Assembly: GCF_000203815.1 (NCBI RefSeq)
Contig: NW_004457711.1
Location: 484,610 to 548,609 of the forward strand
DNA: 64,000 nucleotides
Direction of reading: 5' to 3'
From: Cavenderia fasciculata
Lineage: Eukaryota > Evosea > Eumycetozoa > Acytosteliales > Cavenderiaceae
Shown here: one piece after another, positions 1 to 11,486 of the stretch
Layout of the letters: the number at the start of each line of letters is the position of its first letter
How positions within the stretch are numbered: the stretch's first letter is position 1
Notes under the pieces: generated by a model
The model's input: the letters and a program-made list of their open reading frames with translations, nothing else
The model's database searches: none
What the model was told of the DNA's origin: nothing
Program-made: the position numbers and the translations under genes

Positions 1-150
1 ATTAAATATATTTATTATTACTATTATTTATTTAAAAGTATTTCTAGACAAAAATCATTAATCCTGTTTTTTTCTTTTTTTTTTTAATACTAAATTATAA
101 TTAATATTTTTATATATTTATTCTATATATTTAATTATTTAATTTATTAG

Positions 151-1996
151 GTTGTTTCCCAGAATGCTGACAATTATTTCTTGGAGAACATGTTACACTA
201 TTCTGATCCAAACAATGAAATTTTGGAATTATTTGGTCTCACCAAGCCAAAACTCAACCAGAAACGTTTAGATATTTGTGATGAGCCAAAGGTTACTCTC
301 TGGTATTCCTACTATTCATTCTACTATCTACCATTGATCGTTGCCAATGGAAACTATTCAGTCTCTAAAAAGATTGATAACAAATTTTGTCAAGAAAAGC
401 TTCATAATCTTGAAACTAATCCAACTTTTGATGTATGTAAAAAAAAATATAATATATTTAATATATTTAATATATTTAATATATTTAATATATTTAATAT
501 ATTTAATATTTAATGATATTTATTATTCATCAAATAATTATATAAATATTAAATTTAAAATATTCTCTATTCTATTTTATTAATTTATTATTATTATTAT
601 TATTATTTTATTTATTTCTCATACAATATAGAATACCTATGCTCATCAACGTATGTTATTATTCAAATTTGCATTCTGTGAAAAGAACCAGTGGATGCAG
701 AAATTCCAAAAGAATGCTGTGCGTTGGTTACCACTCTACATGGCTGCTCTAAAGGACCGTACAAATTTGCCCAAGACGATTTATGATTTGAACAACAAAA
801 GATCTCAAGAACAATTCCAAGCCTATATTGTCAATGCCAAGGCAGTACTAGATATCTTTGATCCGACCGGAGAGACTTCAAAGAATACCATCAACACGAT
901 CATCGGTGCTTCAATCTTTATCAACCTCGATAAGCAAAACTCAATTAAAGATACCAAGCTCAACAGAGATATTATCAAAGATACCATCGAGCGTATCATT
1001 GAAAAGGCAAAGAGCGGCGTTGATGAGCCTGATGTGGACCAAGATACACTGACCATCTACAAGGACATCCTAGCCGTAACAGGTTCTACGGTGGGAAGCG
1101 TCAGGGAGATTCAGAAAGCTATTCTGGCCACACAGTTCGAGTCAATCGATGGTCCAAACCTAGACAAAGGCTACGAGCAATACTTCAAGGACAGAGGAGC
1201 AAGAATAATGAACAAGATGCAAGTGACTGCCTCAAATACTAATCAAATCGCCAAAGCATTTGGTTATATTTTCAAGGTTTGCCAGATATCAGTCATTATC
1301 TATTCAATTGTTAATTGGGACAAGTTGGATACCTACAACAAAACTTTCTTTGCTCTGGATGTGATTAATATTGGATTGGATTTAGCATCTAGCTCAACAG
1401 AGGTAGTTCCCAATGCCTTTAGATCTCTTGGTTCAGTGATTGGTGTTGGATTGAACAAGCTTCCAGCTGCTGACAAGATTCTCACTGTCATGGAGAATGT
1501 CTTTACAACTGACCTAGCTTCATTTGTCGCAACTCGCTTTAGCCCTGGTCTTATGGCTATTAGTGCCATAAAAAGTGTATACGACTGTGTACAAGATGCA
1601 AAGGTATTTATTAAATTCTTTCAAAATATATATATATATCCATATTAATAATATTAATATTATCTTTATCTCTCTATCTATCTATTTAGGTTGGTAATAT
1701 TGGTGCAATGGTGTTGGATGGTGTATCAGCTGGTATTGGTCTTGGAGTTGCCATGGCTATCTTTGGAGGTTGTGCTTGTGCAGGTATAGTATAATAATGA
1801 AAATAATAATGAAAATAATAATATCACGGTTTATTTATAGTTATTTCTTTCTTTCTTTCTATCGATCTTAGGACCCCTAGCATTGCTCGCAGGTGGTGTT
1901 TTATTGGCCTTGGCAGGTATAAAATACATATTCTTTAGTCCCTCTAATGACCAAATATTCTATGACAAACTCTATAAAGATTTTAAACTTAATTAA
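151..1996 (+). CDS. Unknown protein, 3' part of gene (4 exons visible)
   Basis: The first visible exon opens at an acceptor at about 150, so the true start lies outside the window. Exons 151-432, 632-1603, 1690-1783 and 1872-1996 splice in phase with GTATGT-, GTATTT- and GTATAG-type donors and give about 490 residues ending in TAA. I do not recognise the family. The middle is a mixed helical region. From about residue 340 it becomes hydrophobic, and the last 60 residues are a glycine/alanine-rich membrane-like stretch (AGIGLGVAMAIFGG, then LLAGGVLLALAG), which suggests one or two membrane segments near the C-terminus. No catalytic motif was found. The gene could belong to a dictyostelid-specific family. 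Confidence is high that it is a real gene and low on function. Confidence 0.75.
451..508. repeat. 9-bp tandem repeat in intron
   Basis: About six copies of AATATATTT lie inside the first visible intron (433-631) of the unknown gene. The unit length is a multiple of three, so the frame reads through as repeated NIF, but the flanking donor and acceptor show it is intronic. Confidence 0.8.
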
Positions 1997-2143
1997 ATAA
2001 ATTAATTTATACAATGCAGGAGTGAACTAGTTAACTTTTTTCATTGACCACTTTTTTAATTTACTCGTATGAATTATGAATAATAATAATAGTTGTACAG
2101 ATAAAGTAGATAATAACTTGAATAAATTGTTGTAAATTCAAAT

Positions 2144-3475
2144 ATGTCTGAAGATGATGATGAACAGGGTAAATTATAGCAGATATCAAGATCTATAATA
2201 GTATGATTTGAATTTATCACTCACCCTTTTCTCTTCTATTTATCTTTTAGGATTTAGAATATACTCAGAAGATGAATTGAATAGTAAACTAAAGAAAGAA
2301 TTACTTTTGATTTGTCAATCATTGAATGTACATGCTCAAATGAGCCATTTAAAAAATGAAATGATTATAAAGACCCAAATCGATTAGAGTTCAAACGTAA
2401 AATGATAGACAATAATCCTCTATGTGATTACAACAAAGGATCATTAGATTATTCATTACCATGGTCAATCATCAGTAGAATACTCGATCTAGTTTGGAGT
2501 GAATCATCTATTTGTACATGCTACTTTAGTGATCAATTCATTTACTGTTAAATCGCAATACGCAAACCACCGCAATGCCTTTGATTACTATCAAATGTGG
2601 TCAATCTATCAACCATTGTTGGAACAACACAAAGAATCAAGAATGAAATGTCCAATGCACGCATACCACTATTTGAATGGTTTGGAGCCATCAATCAACA
2701 TTTCTAAACCATTCACATTTGACTCAAACAATGACACTAACAAATGAAGGTATCAATTACTTGGGTTATCCAAACGAATCAACCACTATTTATCTTCTAC
2801 GCACTTGATCAAGTCTAAAAATTTTACAGAATTTATAAAACAATCTAAAGTATTCACAAAAGCCAAATCAAGGTGTCCGATACACAAAGATTGTACTCCA
2901 AGTCTCAATAGTACAAATAATGACAATATTTTTATACAAATTAATCAACTCCGATTTGGATTGTCAAGTTCATGCAAGTGACTATTTGAATATGTTTCAA
3001 AATATCTGATAAAGCAAGCTTTGTTGGTCTTTGAAGATATGGAAAAACAACATCATCACTTTTCAAATCAATATTGTCTGTTGGGTAAATCAATCATATC
3101 TCTCACAATTGAAGCACCACCCTGCTAAACAAATGCAATCGGTTATTCTTCCGTCTAGTGTCACCAAACTATCATTCATCGATATCAATATAGCTTTAAT
3201 CAGCAAAAATAATCCACAAGTGAATGAATTGCTCTTATTGCCCACCACCTCTATCAACAACAGTGATCAATTGATTTTAACCTTTGACAATGTTCAAAAG
3301 ATTACCATCAGAAATTTCTCGCTTCATGACGTACCGTCGCCCATTTCACATCAAAGCAACTTTCAATTACTTGGTACATTTTATACAAACACTCTGTCAA
3401 CAAATAATACAGTTCTTTACAAATGGGTTTATTTAAAAAGACTAATAATCACGCATCTCTTCAACAAACTAGAAT
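2144..3475 (+). pseudogene. Decayed two-module repeat-family gene
   Basis: ATG at 2144 begins an acidic tip (MSEDDDEQ), followed by an intron with a GTAAAT donor and an acceptor at about 2250. The next stretch encodes SEDELNSKLKKELLLICQSL and then CDYNKGSLDYSLPW, CTCYF and, near the end, TFDNVQKITIRNF. These are landmarks of the intact gene at 49606-52494 (minus). A stop interrupts the frame at about 2385 and the reading frame changes several more times, so no single protein can be made. The opening element resembles a SAP-like helix pair, but that is only my reading. The decay is spread over the whole length, which argues for a true pseudogene rather than one sequencing error. Confidence 0.7.
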
Positions 3476-3761
3476 GATGACAATACAATAGTGAATTAAA
3501 ATAAAAGTTCTAGAGTTTAAATGAACATATTTATTTTTTGTTGTCGAAGCAGTATTCGTTGAATCTTTGATGTTGAATTGATGCACCTTCTTAAATAAAG
3601 AACTCATTTATTTAAGCCAAGCCACAGGGCAAACATTTTTTGCATAGAGGTTCAAATTTTCGAGACCTTAAGGTTAAACCACCATTTTTTTCAATAAAAA
3701 GTTCCAACTCACCTTCAAAAAATCATATCAACTTTTTTTTAAACTATTTAATATCTTATTA

Positions 3762-4325
3762 ATGTATCTCTGTCGAAATTCAACATCAAAATTCTCTTTA
3801 TTAGTATTTTGTGTTGCACTATTACATGTCTTTTTCTTCGACCCTATTCTAGGCCAAGCTGTCCAACTACAACAGCACCGTGGAATCTCTGACGGCTCCA
3901 GCTCCATTGTTCCTGCTGGCCAACAATCATACTCAACGGTAGAGGTTTTGCTTTTACATCTCAACGACAAACTCGAAGAGTTGCTTCGCAACCAACAGGT
4001 CTGTAACCAGGATATCAAAGATCTAAAAGACCAAGTTTTAGAGCATACCAACACTCGAAAACAACTCGAGCAAGAGAATCAAAATAAAATCGATCAGCTT
4101 CTACAACAACAGAAAGAAATGGAAAGACAACAACAAATACAGCTAGAGGAGGAGATCAAACAAAAACAACTTGCAAACGAACAACTTCAACAATCTTTGC
4201 AAAATTTTGAGCAACTCCAACAACAACAGCAGCAACTCCAACAACAACAGCAGCAGCAGCAACAACCACCACCACAACAAAAGGAAAATAAAAAGGAAAA
4301 ATGGTACAAAAAATTAAAATTCTAA
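3762..4325 (+). CDS. Secreted or lumenal coiled-coil protein, paralog of next gene
   Basis: An intronless 187-residue protein. Residues 1-32 form a signal peptide or signal anchor (hydrophobic LLVFCVALLHVFFF, then GQA). A short conserved block follows (IVPAGQQSYSTVEVLLLHL, about 49-67), then a heptad-like region rich in K, E and Q from about 68, a glutamine run near 150-165, and a basic-aromatic end (KEKWYKKLKF). The neighbour at 4614 shares the block after the signal, the coiled coil and the C-terminal end, so the two are tandem duplicates. Function is unknown. The context suggests an oligomeric coiled-coil protein displayed at or beyond a membrane. The AT-rich upstream region is typical for a dictyostelid promoter. 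Confidence 0.75.
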   Translation: MYLCRNSTSKFSLLVFCVALLHVFFFDPILGQAVQLQQHRGISDGSSSIVPAGQQSYSTVEVLLLHLNDKLEELLRNQQVCNQDIKDLKDQVLEHTNTRKQLEQENQNKIDQLLQQQKEMERQQQIQLEEEIKQKQLANEQLQQSLQNFEQLQQQQQQLQQQQQQQQQPPPQQKENKKEKWYKKLKF

Positions 4326-4613
4326 TAAACAGGAATCATAAAATTAAATTAAAAAAGAAAGTGTTCCTCTTTCTTTTTTTTTGTATACTCTTGAATATCA
4401 TCCAATCGATTTTTTGAAGGTACCATACAGGTGTCTCCATATGTCGGCCTTTAAAAAATAAATCAACGACATTTTGTACTAGTCTCAAAAATTTAGCATT
4501 TATGAAGTTTTTTAAAAATTAATTTTTTCTCTCCTTTTTTTTGCTCATGGTTTGCACCATTCCTTTATCTCAACTAGTATTATAGATAGATTATATTTTA
4601 TTTATTTATCAAA

Positions 4614-5405
4614 ATGCCAGATAATGCACCAGATTGCCATGTGTATGCACCACATCAACTCAAAAAAGACAACAACAAAACACCCAAATGGTCGACAAGA
4701 GGAGTAAGTGCATTGCTAGTATTATTATTTGCAATGAGTGTTGGTGTATTTCAATCAATCCAGTATAGTGGACCGATTGATCATCCAGCACCATATCTTT
4801 CTCACTCTCAATCACCTTCACATGTAGATCATATGGCTGTCAATAAAACAATGGATGAGATAAAGATCATCGAGAAGAAAATAGAAAGTTTAAAAAATCA
4901 ACCTCCACCACCACCTAAACGACAAAACTATGGAAATGGACTTGTAGTGACAAAAAAACAATCAACAGGGTCTCCGTATTCTGTGGTTCCTAGAGGAAAT
5001 CAATATTCAAATATTGAATTATATCTGATGTCAATGGGAGGAAAATTGGATTCTATTAATAGCCAACTAAAAGATACCAAGAATGGAATCAATGATTTGA
5101 AGAATGAAATCAGAGATCAAAATAAAAGACAAACCCAACGAGATAAAGATACTCAAGAAAGTCTTATACGACACGAAGAATTACTCAAAGACCAAAATGC
5201 ACAACGTCTGGTACAACAAGAAAAAGAAAAACAGCAACACCAAGAATATTTGAAAGCTCAACAAAAACACCAACAAGATATCGAAAATTTGGTGGCAATA
5301 CAAAATCATCTCTCAGAAAAACTATTAGAACAACAACAAGAAAAAGAAAAGGAGCAACAAAAACCAAAGAAAAAGAATTGGTTCAAAAGATTATTTAATT
5401 TATAA
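4614..5405 (+). CDS. Single-pass membrane coiled-coil protein
   Basis: An intronless 263-residue protein with the start in the usual A-rich context (CAAAATG). A hydrophilic N-terminus of about 30 residues precedes one membrane segment (about 32-50), giving a type II-like anchor with no cleaved signal. After a proline patch (QPPPPPPK) comes the block shared with the preceding gene (SVVPRGNQYSNIELYLMSMG), then a coiled coil of about 100 residues rich in Q, K and E, and the end KKKNWFKRLFNL. The shared C-terminal pattern of basic residues around W/F-K-(K/R)-L in both paralogs suggests a functional tail. I do not recognise a named family. Confidence 0.78.
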   Translation: MPDNAPDCHVYAPHQLKKDNNKTPKWSTRGVSALLVLLFAMSVGVFQSIQYSGPIDHPAPYLSHSQSPSHVDHMAVNKTMDEIKIIEKKIESLKNQPPPPPKRQNYGNGLVVTKKQSTGSPYSVVPRGNQYSNIELYLMSMGGKLDSINSQLKDTKNGINDLKNEIRDQNKRQTQRDKDTQESLIRHEELLKDQNAQRLVQQEKEKQQHQEYLKAQQKHQQDIENLVAIQNHLSEKLLEQQQEKEKEQQKPKKKNWFKRLFNL

Positions 5406-5522
5406 TAAAGCATAAATTTCTCCATTCAAGACCATTGCAGGTATAAAAAAATAAATAAAAATCTTACGTATAGTTTTACAAATTCAATAATAATAATAAT
5501 ACTATTGATTTATTTAAATAAA

Positions 5523-6032
5523 TTAATTGGTTGTTGGTTTGAAAGTTTTCATCTTTGATGTAAATTGGTCGCGACTCTTAAATGACAACACCAAAAATGC
5601 AAGAACTCTAAATGCTATAACAAACAATAGTACAATCCATACATTTCTCCAATAATTGTCATACCCATAATTCATACGATCAATGACCTGTTCTCCAGTC
5701 GATGTTGGGCATTGTCCTCCAATTCTTTCACTATCGCTACAACTAAAAACAATTCCTTGGAATGAATTGACAACAATTGCTTCAATTAAATATTTAAAAT
5801 AACTAATCTATTAAATTTAAAAAAACAAAAAAAAAAGAGGTTAGAAATGATTTGATTGACCAATAAATAAATAAATAAATATTTCAAATTTTGTACATAC
5901 ATAAGGCATCCAAACCCAACCGCTTGGAAGATCTTTTAAATTTACAAAGAAACCTGAAAAGAGGAAGAAAAGAATAACAAGCAAAGGACCAATTGCAGTT
6001 CCAACAGCAACAGATGGCACACCCTTCACAAT
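5523..6032 (-). pseudogene. Detached C-terminal exons of an ABCG transporter
   Basis: Two minus-strand exons (6032-5901 and 5807-5523) are joined by a GTATGT donor and a TAG acceptor. They encode the end of an ABCG half-transporter: VPSVAVGTAIGPLLVILFFLFSGFF, then PSGWVWMPY, the post-helix loop with CSDSERIGGQCP, and a last membrane helix (WIVLLFVIAFRVLAFLVL). There is no ATPase domain and no start; a TGA closes the frame just upstream of 6032. The matching front half lies at 17219-19153 on the same strand, so these exons look like the tail of that gene, separated by an 11 kb insertion or rearrangement. About 20 residues expected between the halves are missing. Confidence 0.85.
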
Positions 6033-6092
6033 CTGTCAAGTACTGAATCAACACCAATACCTCCCTAACAAGAGTCTATTGCTGTTATACAT

Positions 6093-7887
6093 TCACGAGC
6101 TACTTGTACTTATTTGCTCCTCCAATCTACCTCTCTTGATGCTGAGAGATTTTGTTGTTGTTGTTGGCGTAGTAGTTGGTGTTGCCATTATTAGTGTCGC
6201 GAGAAGTACTTTGTTTTCTGGGAGGTGTGCTATAAGATAACATTCATCGTGAAAGTTCACTTTACATTGGCAACAAACCTTGGTTGTTCTTGTTCTAGCT
6301 TTTATCTTGAGGACTTTGCAATATTGACAAGGTTTGTGACCACTAGTGGAGTCTCGAACCAATGCGTGGACTACAGTTTGGGCGGCAGCAGTGGGACCAT
6401 AATATTGGCTTCCATTTCCAGACTGTGCAGCATCCAATTCTTCTTCTAGTTGTTTAATCTTATCTTTTAGACTCTGGTCTATTTTAATTCCAATATTTTG
6501 TTGTTGGTGGGTTCTGATTGGTGGTGTCGGCAAGCGAAGCATTTCCTGTACCACGCTTTTCACAAAATCACAAAATCGGTACGAACCACGACCTTGAAGC
6601 TTTTTGAAGATGCAATATGCGTTCACCATTGCACGATCAAACTGAGTCATGAGGTTTACATGTGTGTATTTGGTTTTTCGATGGGGATAGGACCGACAAT
6701 TTGATGATAGTTGTCCTGACAGATCGACTCCATGAGTAGTTGCATTGTATTGAGTCTGCACATCGAGCTTTGTGAGCTTTCCATCTTTTAGTGATGGACT
6801 ACAGGCATTTGATAAAAAGTAGGTTACTTTGCTGTCATTTATGGCAGTGGCACAAATGTCCTGGGGAATACCTGAGTTTTCTTTTGGAAAAGCTATAGCA
6901 GCCAACTTTTTCTTACTGTCCTTTTGTACCATATGTCCTAAACCATCTTTGAAAAGGTAAGAGGGTCTAATGGCCCTTACAGTCATTACATAATGAATCT
7001 TGTTGTTATTGTTATTGATATTGTTGTTGTTGGTATTGTTGCTATTACTGTCGGTGATACCATTGTTGTTTTGACCAAAGTTTGATAATACAGTGGCAAC
7101 CTGTAATGACGTATAATAGTTGTCCATAGCAAACAAATAGTGGCCCCCTATCATTTGTAGCAACTTTTTGTTTGACCCACTCTGCAAATTCGATTGGTAT
7201 TTTAAGAGGACTATTTTGTGGAAAGGAACTAACCACTGATGGATCTAAATAAGATGATAATATTAAATAAAGTGATTTGTTAGACATATGATGATGATGA
7301 TGATGATGGTAACATACCTATTGTAACAGATTTTGTTGCAGATTCATCACTACCCCTGTAAAGCCATTGTGTCAATATAAATCCATTTGAGTCAGATAAA
7401 ACGAAATACTTTAATCCAAATTTGTGGGGTTTATCTGGTTCATACTGCTTGAACCTAACCAAGCCTTTATATGGGGCCATATATTCATCGATTGATAACC
7501 GTAATGATGGGACATAGTAGCGGTTTGAATTGTCTTCAATCATTTGAATGACAGCATCTTCGTCGTAGTGAATGAATTTGAGGATGGACTTGAATCTTTT
7601 TCTTGTCATTATTGGGCGAATAACAGATGGAGGGTGGAAAGGACTCCTTTTACCCCAATGGTCTTCCGCCCGTGGGAGTTTGACCAAACCCATAAAAAAG
7701 GCAATATAAATGAAATCCTCCAATTCTTATATTTGAACAAGTTATCCGAGTTGTCCTTGGTTTTGCTAACCAACACTATCTCTTTATCTTTCACCTGGTT
7801 TTCAATAAAAACATGCCTATTTTGTGGAGATAATTCTTGTGGCATTGTTGATAGAAACCCACGCTTCCAAGTCTCAAAATCAACCAT
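6093..7887 (-). pseudogene. piggyBac-like transposase core (frameshifted)
   Basis: Reading 7887 down to 6093, the frame carries the DDE_Tnp_1_7 (piggyBac) landmarks in order: MGLVKLPRAEDHW, LSIDEYMAPYKG (first acidic residue), LFAMDNYYTS (second), THGVDLSGQL (third), and a C-terminal zinc-binding end with CQYCK and CCQCKVNFHDEC. One intron fits (GTATGT donor at 7317, acceptor near 7245). The frame must change near 7725 and again in a T5 run (A5 on the coding strand) at 7165-7169, so no intact protein is encoded as written. Both breaks are single-base and the second sits in a homopolymer, so sequence error is possible. No flanking TTAA duplication or terminal inverted repeat was found. Confidence 0.85.
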
Positions 7888-9095
7888 TCTTCCAGCAATT
7901 GGATTGTATTCAGACTCTATGCTGTTGTTTGGGGCAGGAGAAGAAGAAGAAGAAGAAGAAGAAGATGATGATGATGATGATGATGTGGTAGAAGTGGTTG
8001 AAGTGGTTGAAGTGGTCGATGTTTGTGAATGGGAAGGCGTTATTAAACGAGAAAGAAGATTGGAGACGAAGCTTGAAGAGGATGGGTTGGGGTTTGCTGA
8101 TGAAGATGAATTATCATTAGATACAAGGATAGGAGGTTGGAATTGTCCAAGATCAAGCCTATTACTTCACCAGGAGTTAGTTGTTGGCTGTCAATGTTTT
8201 TGGTGGAGAAGATTCATTATTTCTATCCATCTTATAGGTTATCCGACTCGATAATTCCTCTGAATTTGTATCATTTAGAATCGTCCAATACTCTTTCAAT
8301 AGATCTCCTATATAAACAAATGAGATAATTGTTAGCAAAGCTGTTGTCGAGAATCATCTATATCTATATATCTATATATACATACGACATGGGCATTTAC
8401 ATTTAGAAATACAACCATTATTATATATCTTGCATTTGCAATTATTACAATTACCCCTGCTCTTGCATTTGCATTCAAAAAGGGTTGTGTCTTGAATAAA
8501 ATGGTAAGACTTGGATGCACGTTTGTCCAAGTCTGTCAGGTCATTGAATTTTGGTATAGGACCGACTGGTTGTCTTTTCTTCTTCAAATTCATCTTGTGG
8601 ACATAAATCATTCTTGTTTGAAGAAATGTATTGAACCTCTGGTGGATTTCCAACTCTTCAGGTGATTCAATGGCCTCAATAGATTCTTTTGTTTCAAACT
8701 TCTTGAATAACTCCATGTGGGCATCAAAAGTCTCTTTGAACCATTCACATTCCTGTATTCTTTTTCTTTGTAGTTGGTACGTGGTTTCAGTATTTGATGT
8801 TGTGGTTGTTGCTGTTGTGGCTGTTGCTGTTGTGAATTCTCTTCCTCTTCCTCTTCCTCCTCCTCCTCTTCTTCTTCCTCCTCTTCTGCTGTTGCTGCTG
8901 TGTCCTCCTCCACATATCTGATACTGGTAAACCATTCTTCTCGAGATCTGATGCTCTTTGATATTCTGGTTCAACAAATGCATCATCCTTTAGATCTTCA
9001 TCATCAAGTATAGCATTATCATCATGCTCTGCTTCTATCCCTCCTTTGTATATGCTTCTAAACAATGCTATACCTTTCTTCAAGCTATCTAACAT
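7888..9095 (-). mobile_element. N-terminal region of the piggyBac-like element, cysteine-rich
   Basis: Same strand and order as the transposase core. An ATG at 9095 opens an acidic region (MLDSLKKGIALFRSI), followed by low-complexity Glu/Gln/Arg runs in which the frame changes. Then comes a clean stretch ending in a cysteine cluster: CKCKSRGNCNNCKC followed by CISKCKCPC (8386-8500). This spacing resembles the CXC/CRC-type zinc-binding modules seen in some transposase N-termini. A GTATGT donor follows at 8385 and an acceptor near 8309 leads into a Ser/Thr-rich linker with further frame changes up to the core. I infer that all of this is one old transposase gene; it could be two genes. Confidence 0.55.
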
Positions 9096-9370
9096 GTTGT
9101 TTTAGTTGTTGCTGTTGTTTTATCTGTAAACACTCGTATTTTTGCAATAAAGATACATATAATAGATAAATAAAGTTGAGAGTACACATATTATATGAAG
9201 ATATGTTAAAAAATAAATAGATAAAAAAAATTAAATTATTATGTTATTTCTATCAGCTACTACTACAGATCGCGAGGGTTGCCAAATGCGGAAGTGGTTT
9301 TTATTTTTTTTTGACTCGATCTTGTCATGATTGGAACACCAAAGTGTTAAATTATTTGTATGAATTAATG

Positions 9371-9800
9371 AAGCACATCACAAGCCATTGTCAAGACCAT
9401 CCGTTCATTTGGAACCCCTCCATCCTCGGTCGCGTTCACACTCGAGGGTAAACTAGTCAATGGTTGCAAAGACGGAGAGGTTGTAGTCTTTGCCAAGGAC
9501 CTGCTCACCTCGCAGGTATTCAAGGTGCACGATGAAGGTGTCTGCTGTAGCACCCTTCCAACAATTCGACCTTTGTCAATGGTTCATGGGACACCAAAGT
9601 GCATCTGGTGGGAAAATCTACCAATCAATTGTATCATCCAAGATTGGGTTGAATGTCTTGCCTTTTCAAATGACGGCGAGTGTATTCCTCGTTCCAACCT
9701 GTTCACATTGACCACTCCAAATCTCTCGTCTCTTTGTTGGTGTGGAGGAGGAAGAGGAGAGGAGGATGTACCAGCAGGTTACCACAATTTAAAGGGTTCA
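9371..9800 (+). pseudogene. WD40-repeat gene fragment
   Basis: On the plus strand, three frames in succession give WD40-like blades: SVAFTLEGKLVNGCKDGEVV, then STFVNGSWDTKVHLV, then WVECLAFSNDGE. Each has the usual beta-strand and Gly-His/Trp-Asp spacing of the family, but stops and frame changes separate them. The G+C content is higher than in the surrounding sequence. There is no start or end, so this looks like a relic of a larger WD40 gene carried into the disrupted block. Which WD40 protein it came from cannot be said. Confidence 0.55.
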
Positions 9801-10272
9801 AACATTCCTTTCTGAAAAATGGTTGGCCACTACTGTTGCTGTTGCTGCATGTGTAGTAGGTGGTACTAGTTGGCTGGCAAATGCAAGGCAGAGTTGTGGG
9901 TATAACCATAGCTTTATGACCCTCGGTGCTGCATTATTGGTTGACTACTCGTTTTAAATGCCTCCCTATCTCCATCTAAGTCTATTGCTGTCACTGGATT
10001 GTGTTGGCTACCTCCACCTCTATATTCCGTCATCTATGATCTACACCATTTATCACCTGTGATCCATCTATATTATCTGTCACCATAACTATCACCTATG
10101 ATCCTATGGCAGCCACTATATCCTCAACTCAGTCTGTTAATTTCCATTCGCCAAATAAAGATCCAAGAGTACACATTTTTTTAATAATTTTACATAAATA
10201 GTTATTTGGTATAATTTATTGGAACCCAAGGGAAATCAAAGTATTGGGAAGACCATCGTGAGGGATATATAA
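9801..10272. other. Gene-free stretch beside WD40 relic
   Basis: No supported gene. It holds a segment at 9961-9991 that resembles 6060-6085 on the other side of the piggyBac relic (shared CCTCCCTA and AGTCTATTGCTGT). Confidence 0.5.
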
Positions 10273-11486
10273 TTAGTTTTTAGGTTTAGATGATCTCTTT
10301 GTCTTCTTGTTTGATCTATTGATATCAAGAGGCTCTTGTTCTTCTTCGTCGTCGATGATTCTCTTTGAATTTGTAGAGGTAGATGAGGTAGAGGTAGAGG
10401 TGGTTGAAGTAGAAGTAGTTGAAGTGGACATTTCTATATCTTCATCAAATTCTAGACCTTGAGCTTGGATACCAAGTACTGTGGAGTGGATGTAAATAAA
10501 ATAACTTCGAATGACATCGAATTGGGTGGAACATCCCTTTTCCAAGAGGTTTTTTAGATTGGTGGCAAAGATTGTAGAGGCTGTGGTGTTGTACCCGAAT
10601 TCAAATCTATGTGTAATGAGTGGATAGTTGGTAGATAGCGATTCGGCCAATTCGATAATGCGGGACAAAGCATTAAATGGTTTGAATGGAGAGGAGCCAA
10701 TTAAATAAACAGAATCATTGTTCTTGTAGACAATATTTGAGCAAATAATTCCATCTGAATCCTGAATTTCGATAAATTGGAGTGGTAGATTTCTTTTGTA
10801 TTTTCCAACAGATAGCTTTTTGAAACCTACTATAGGATTAACCTCTATTGTTTCTATAAATAGAAAAGATTGTTAGGAAGATAAACTATTTAATTTTAAT
10901 AATATATATAATTTTATAATGAGGTACCTTTTGGATGAAGATTGAGATTGATACCTATATATCTCATTAAATCTTCCACCTGGTGTGGTGAATCTGATAA
11001 GAATTTGAAATCTTTCTTATCTTGAAATTGATCATAAAATTCATGATCAGATACATAAATATAATCGATTGTATGTGTTTTTTGAGAGATAACTTCCAAA
11101 ATGACCATGACGACGAGGTTTAAGATTGAATTATTATCGCTCTTTTCAATAAAACCATTTGATATTCTTAAGAGAAAAACTTGTTTTTGTTTTATGATAT
11201 GTACATGCACCTTTTTGTCTCTTTTGATTCTTTTAGGTTCGTTAGTGTGTTCCATACCATCTATTTCAATAAAAATTTCTCCAGCCATTCCCTCTGGGGA
11301 GGTAATATCCAAGATTTTGTTCTTTCTATGTTTGAACTGAAGAAGAAAATCAGATTTCAGTTTGGAGTCTGAGTAATAAGCTTGACCCATGTATCTAAAA
11401 AAGATAGGAAGCTTGTTGATGAGAGGTTTTAAACTCTCATCAAATTTCTTTTCACATTGTTTTCCATAAGTTATTTCAATTTCCAT
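10273..11486 (-). CDS. Putative PD-(D/E)XK-type nuclease protein A
   Basis: Two exons (11486-10928, 10853-10273; GTACCT donor) give 379 residues in phase. The N-terminal half has the arrangement of Vsr/DUF559-like nuclease folds: an acidic residue in KSDFLLQF (D46), then GEIFIEIDGMEH (E74, D76, H80), a basic RIKRDKK stretch (D90), and a hydrophobic strand ending VFLLRIS. The C-terminal half is helical, and the end is a Ser/Thr run and a basic tail (NKKTKRSSKPKN) that could be a nuclear signal. Protein B at 14122-15217 shares the D, IEIDG..H and LLRIS pattern and the helical C-terminus, so the two are paralogs. Activity is inferred from motifs only. Confidence 0.7.

Noticed and set aside
7544-8254. 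Plus-strand 236-codon frame with an acidic run
   Set aside because: It is the mirror of the minus-strand transposase and its Ser/Thr linker; the acidic run is a repeat read on the other strand.
9250-9330. Possible tRNA-like GC patch
   Set aside because: No cloverleaf could be drawn and there is no B-box-like GGTTCGA motif.
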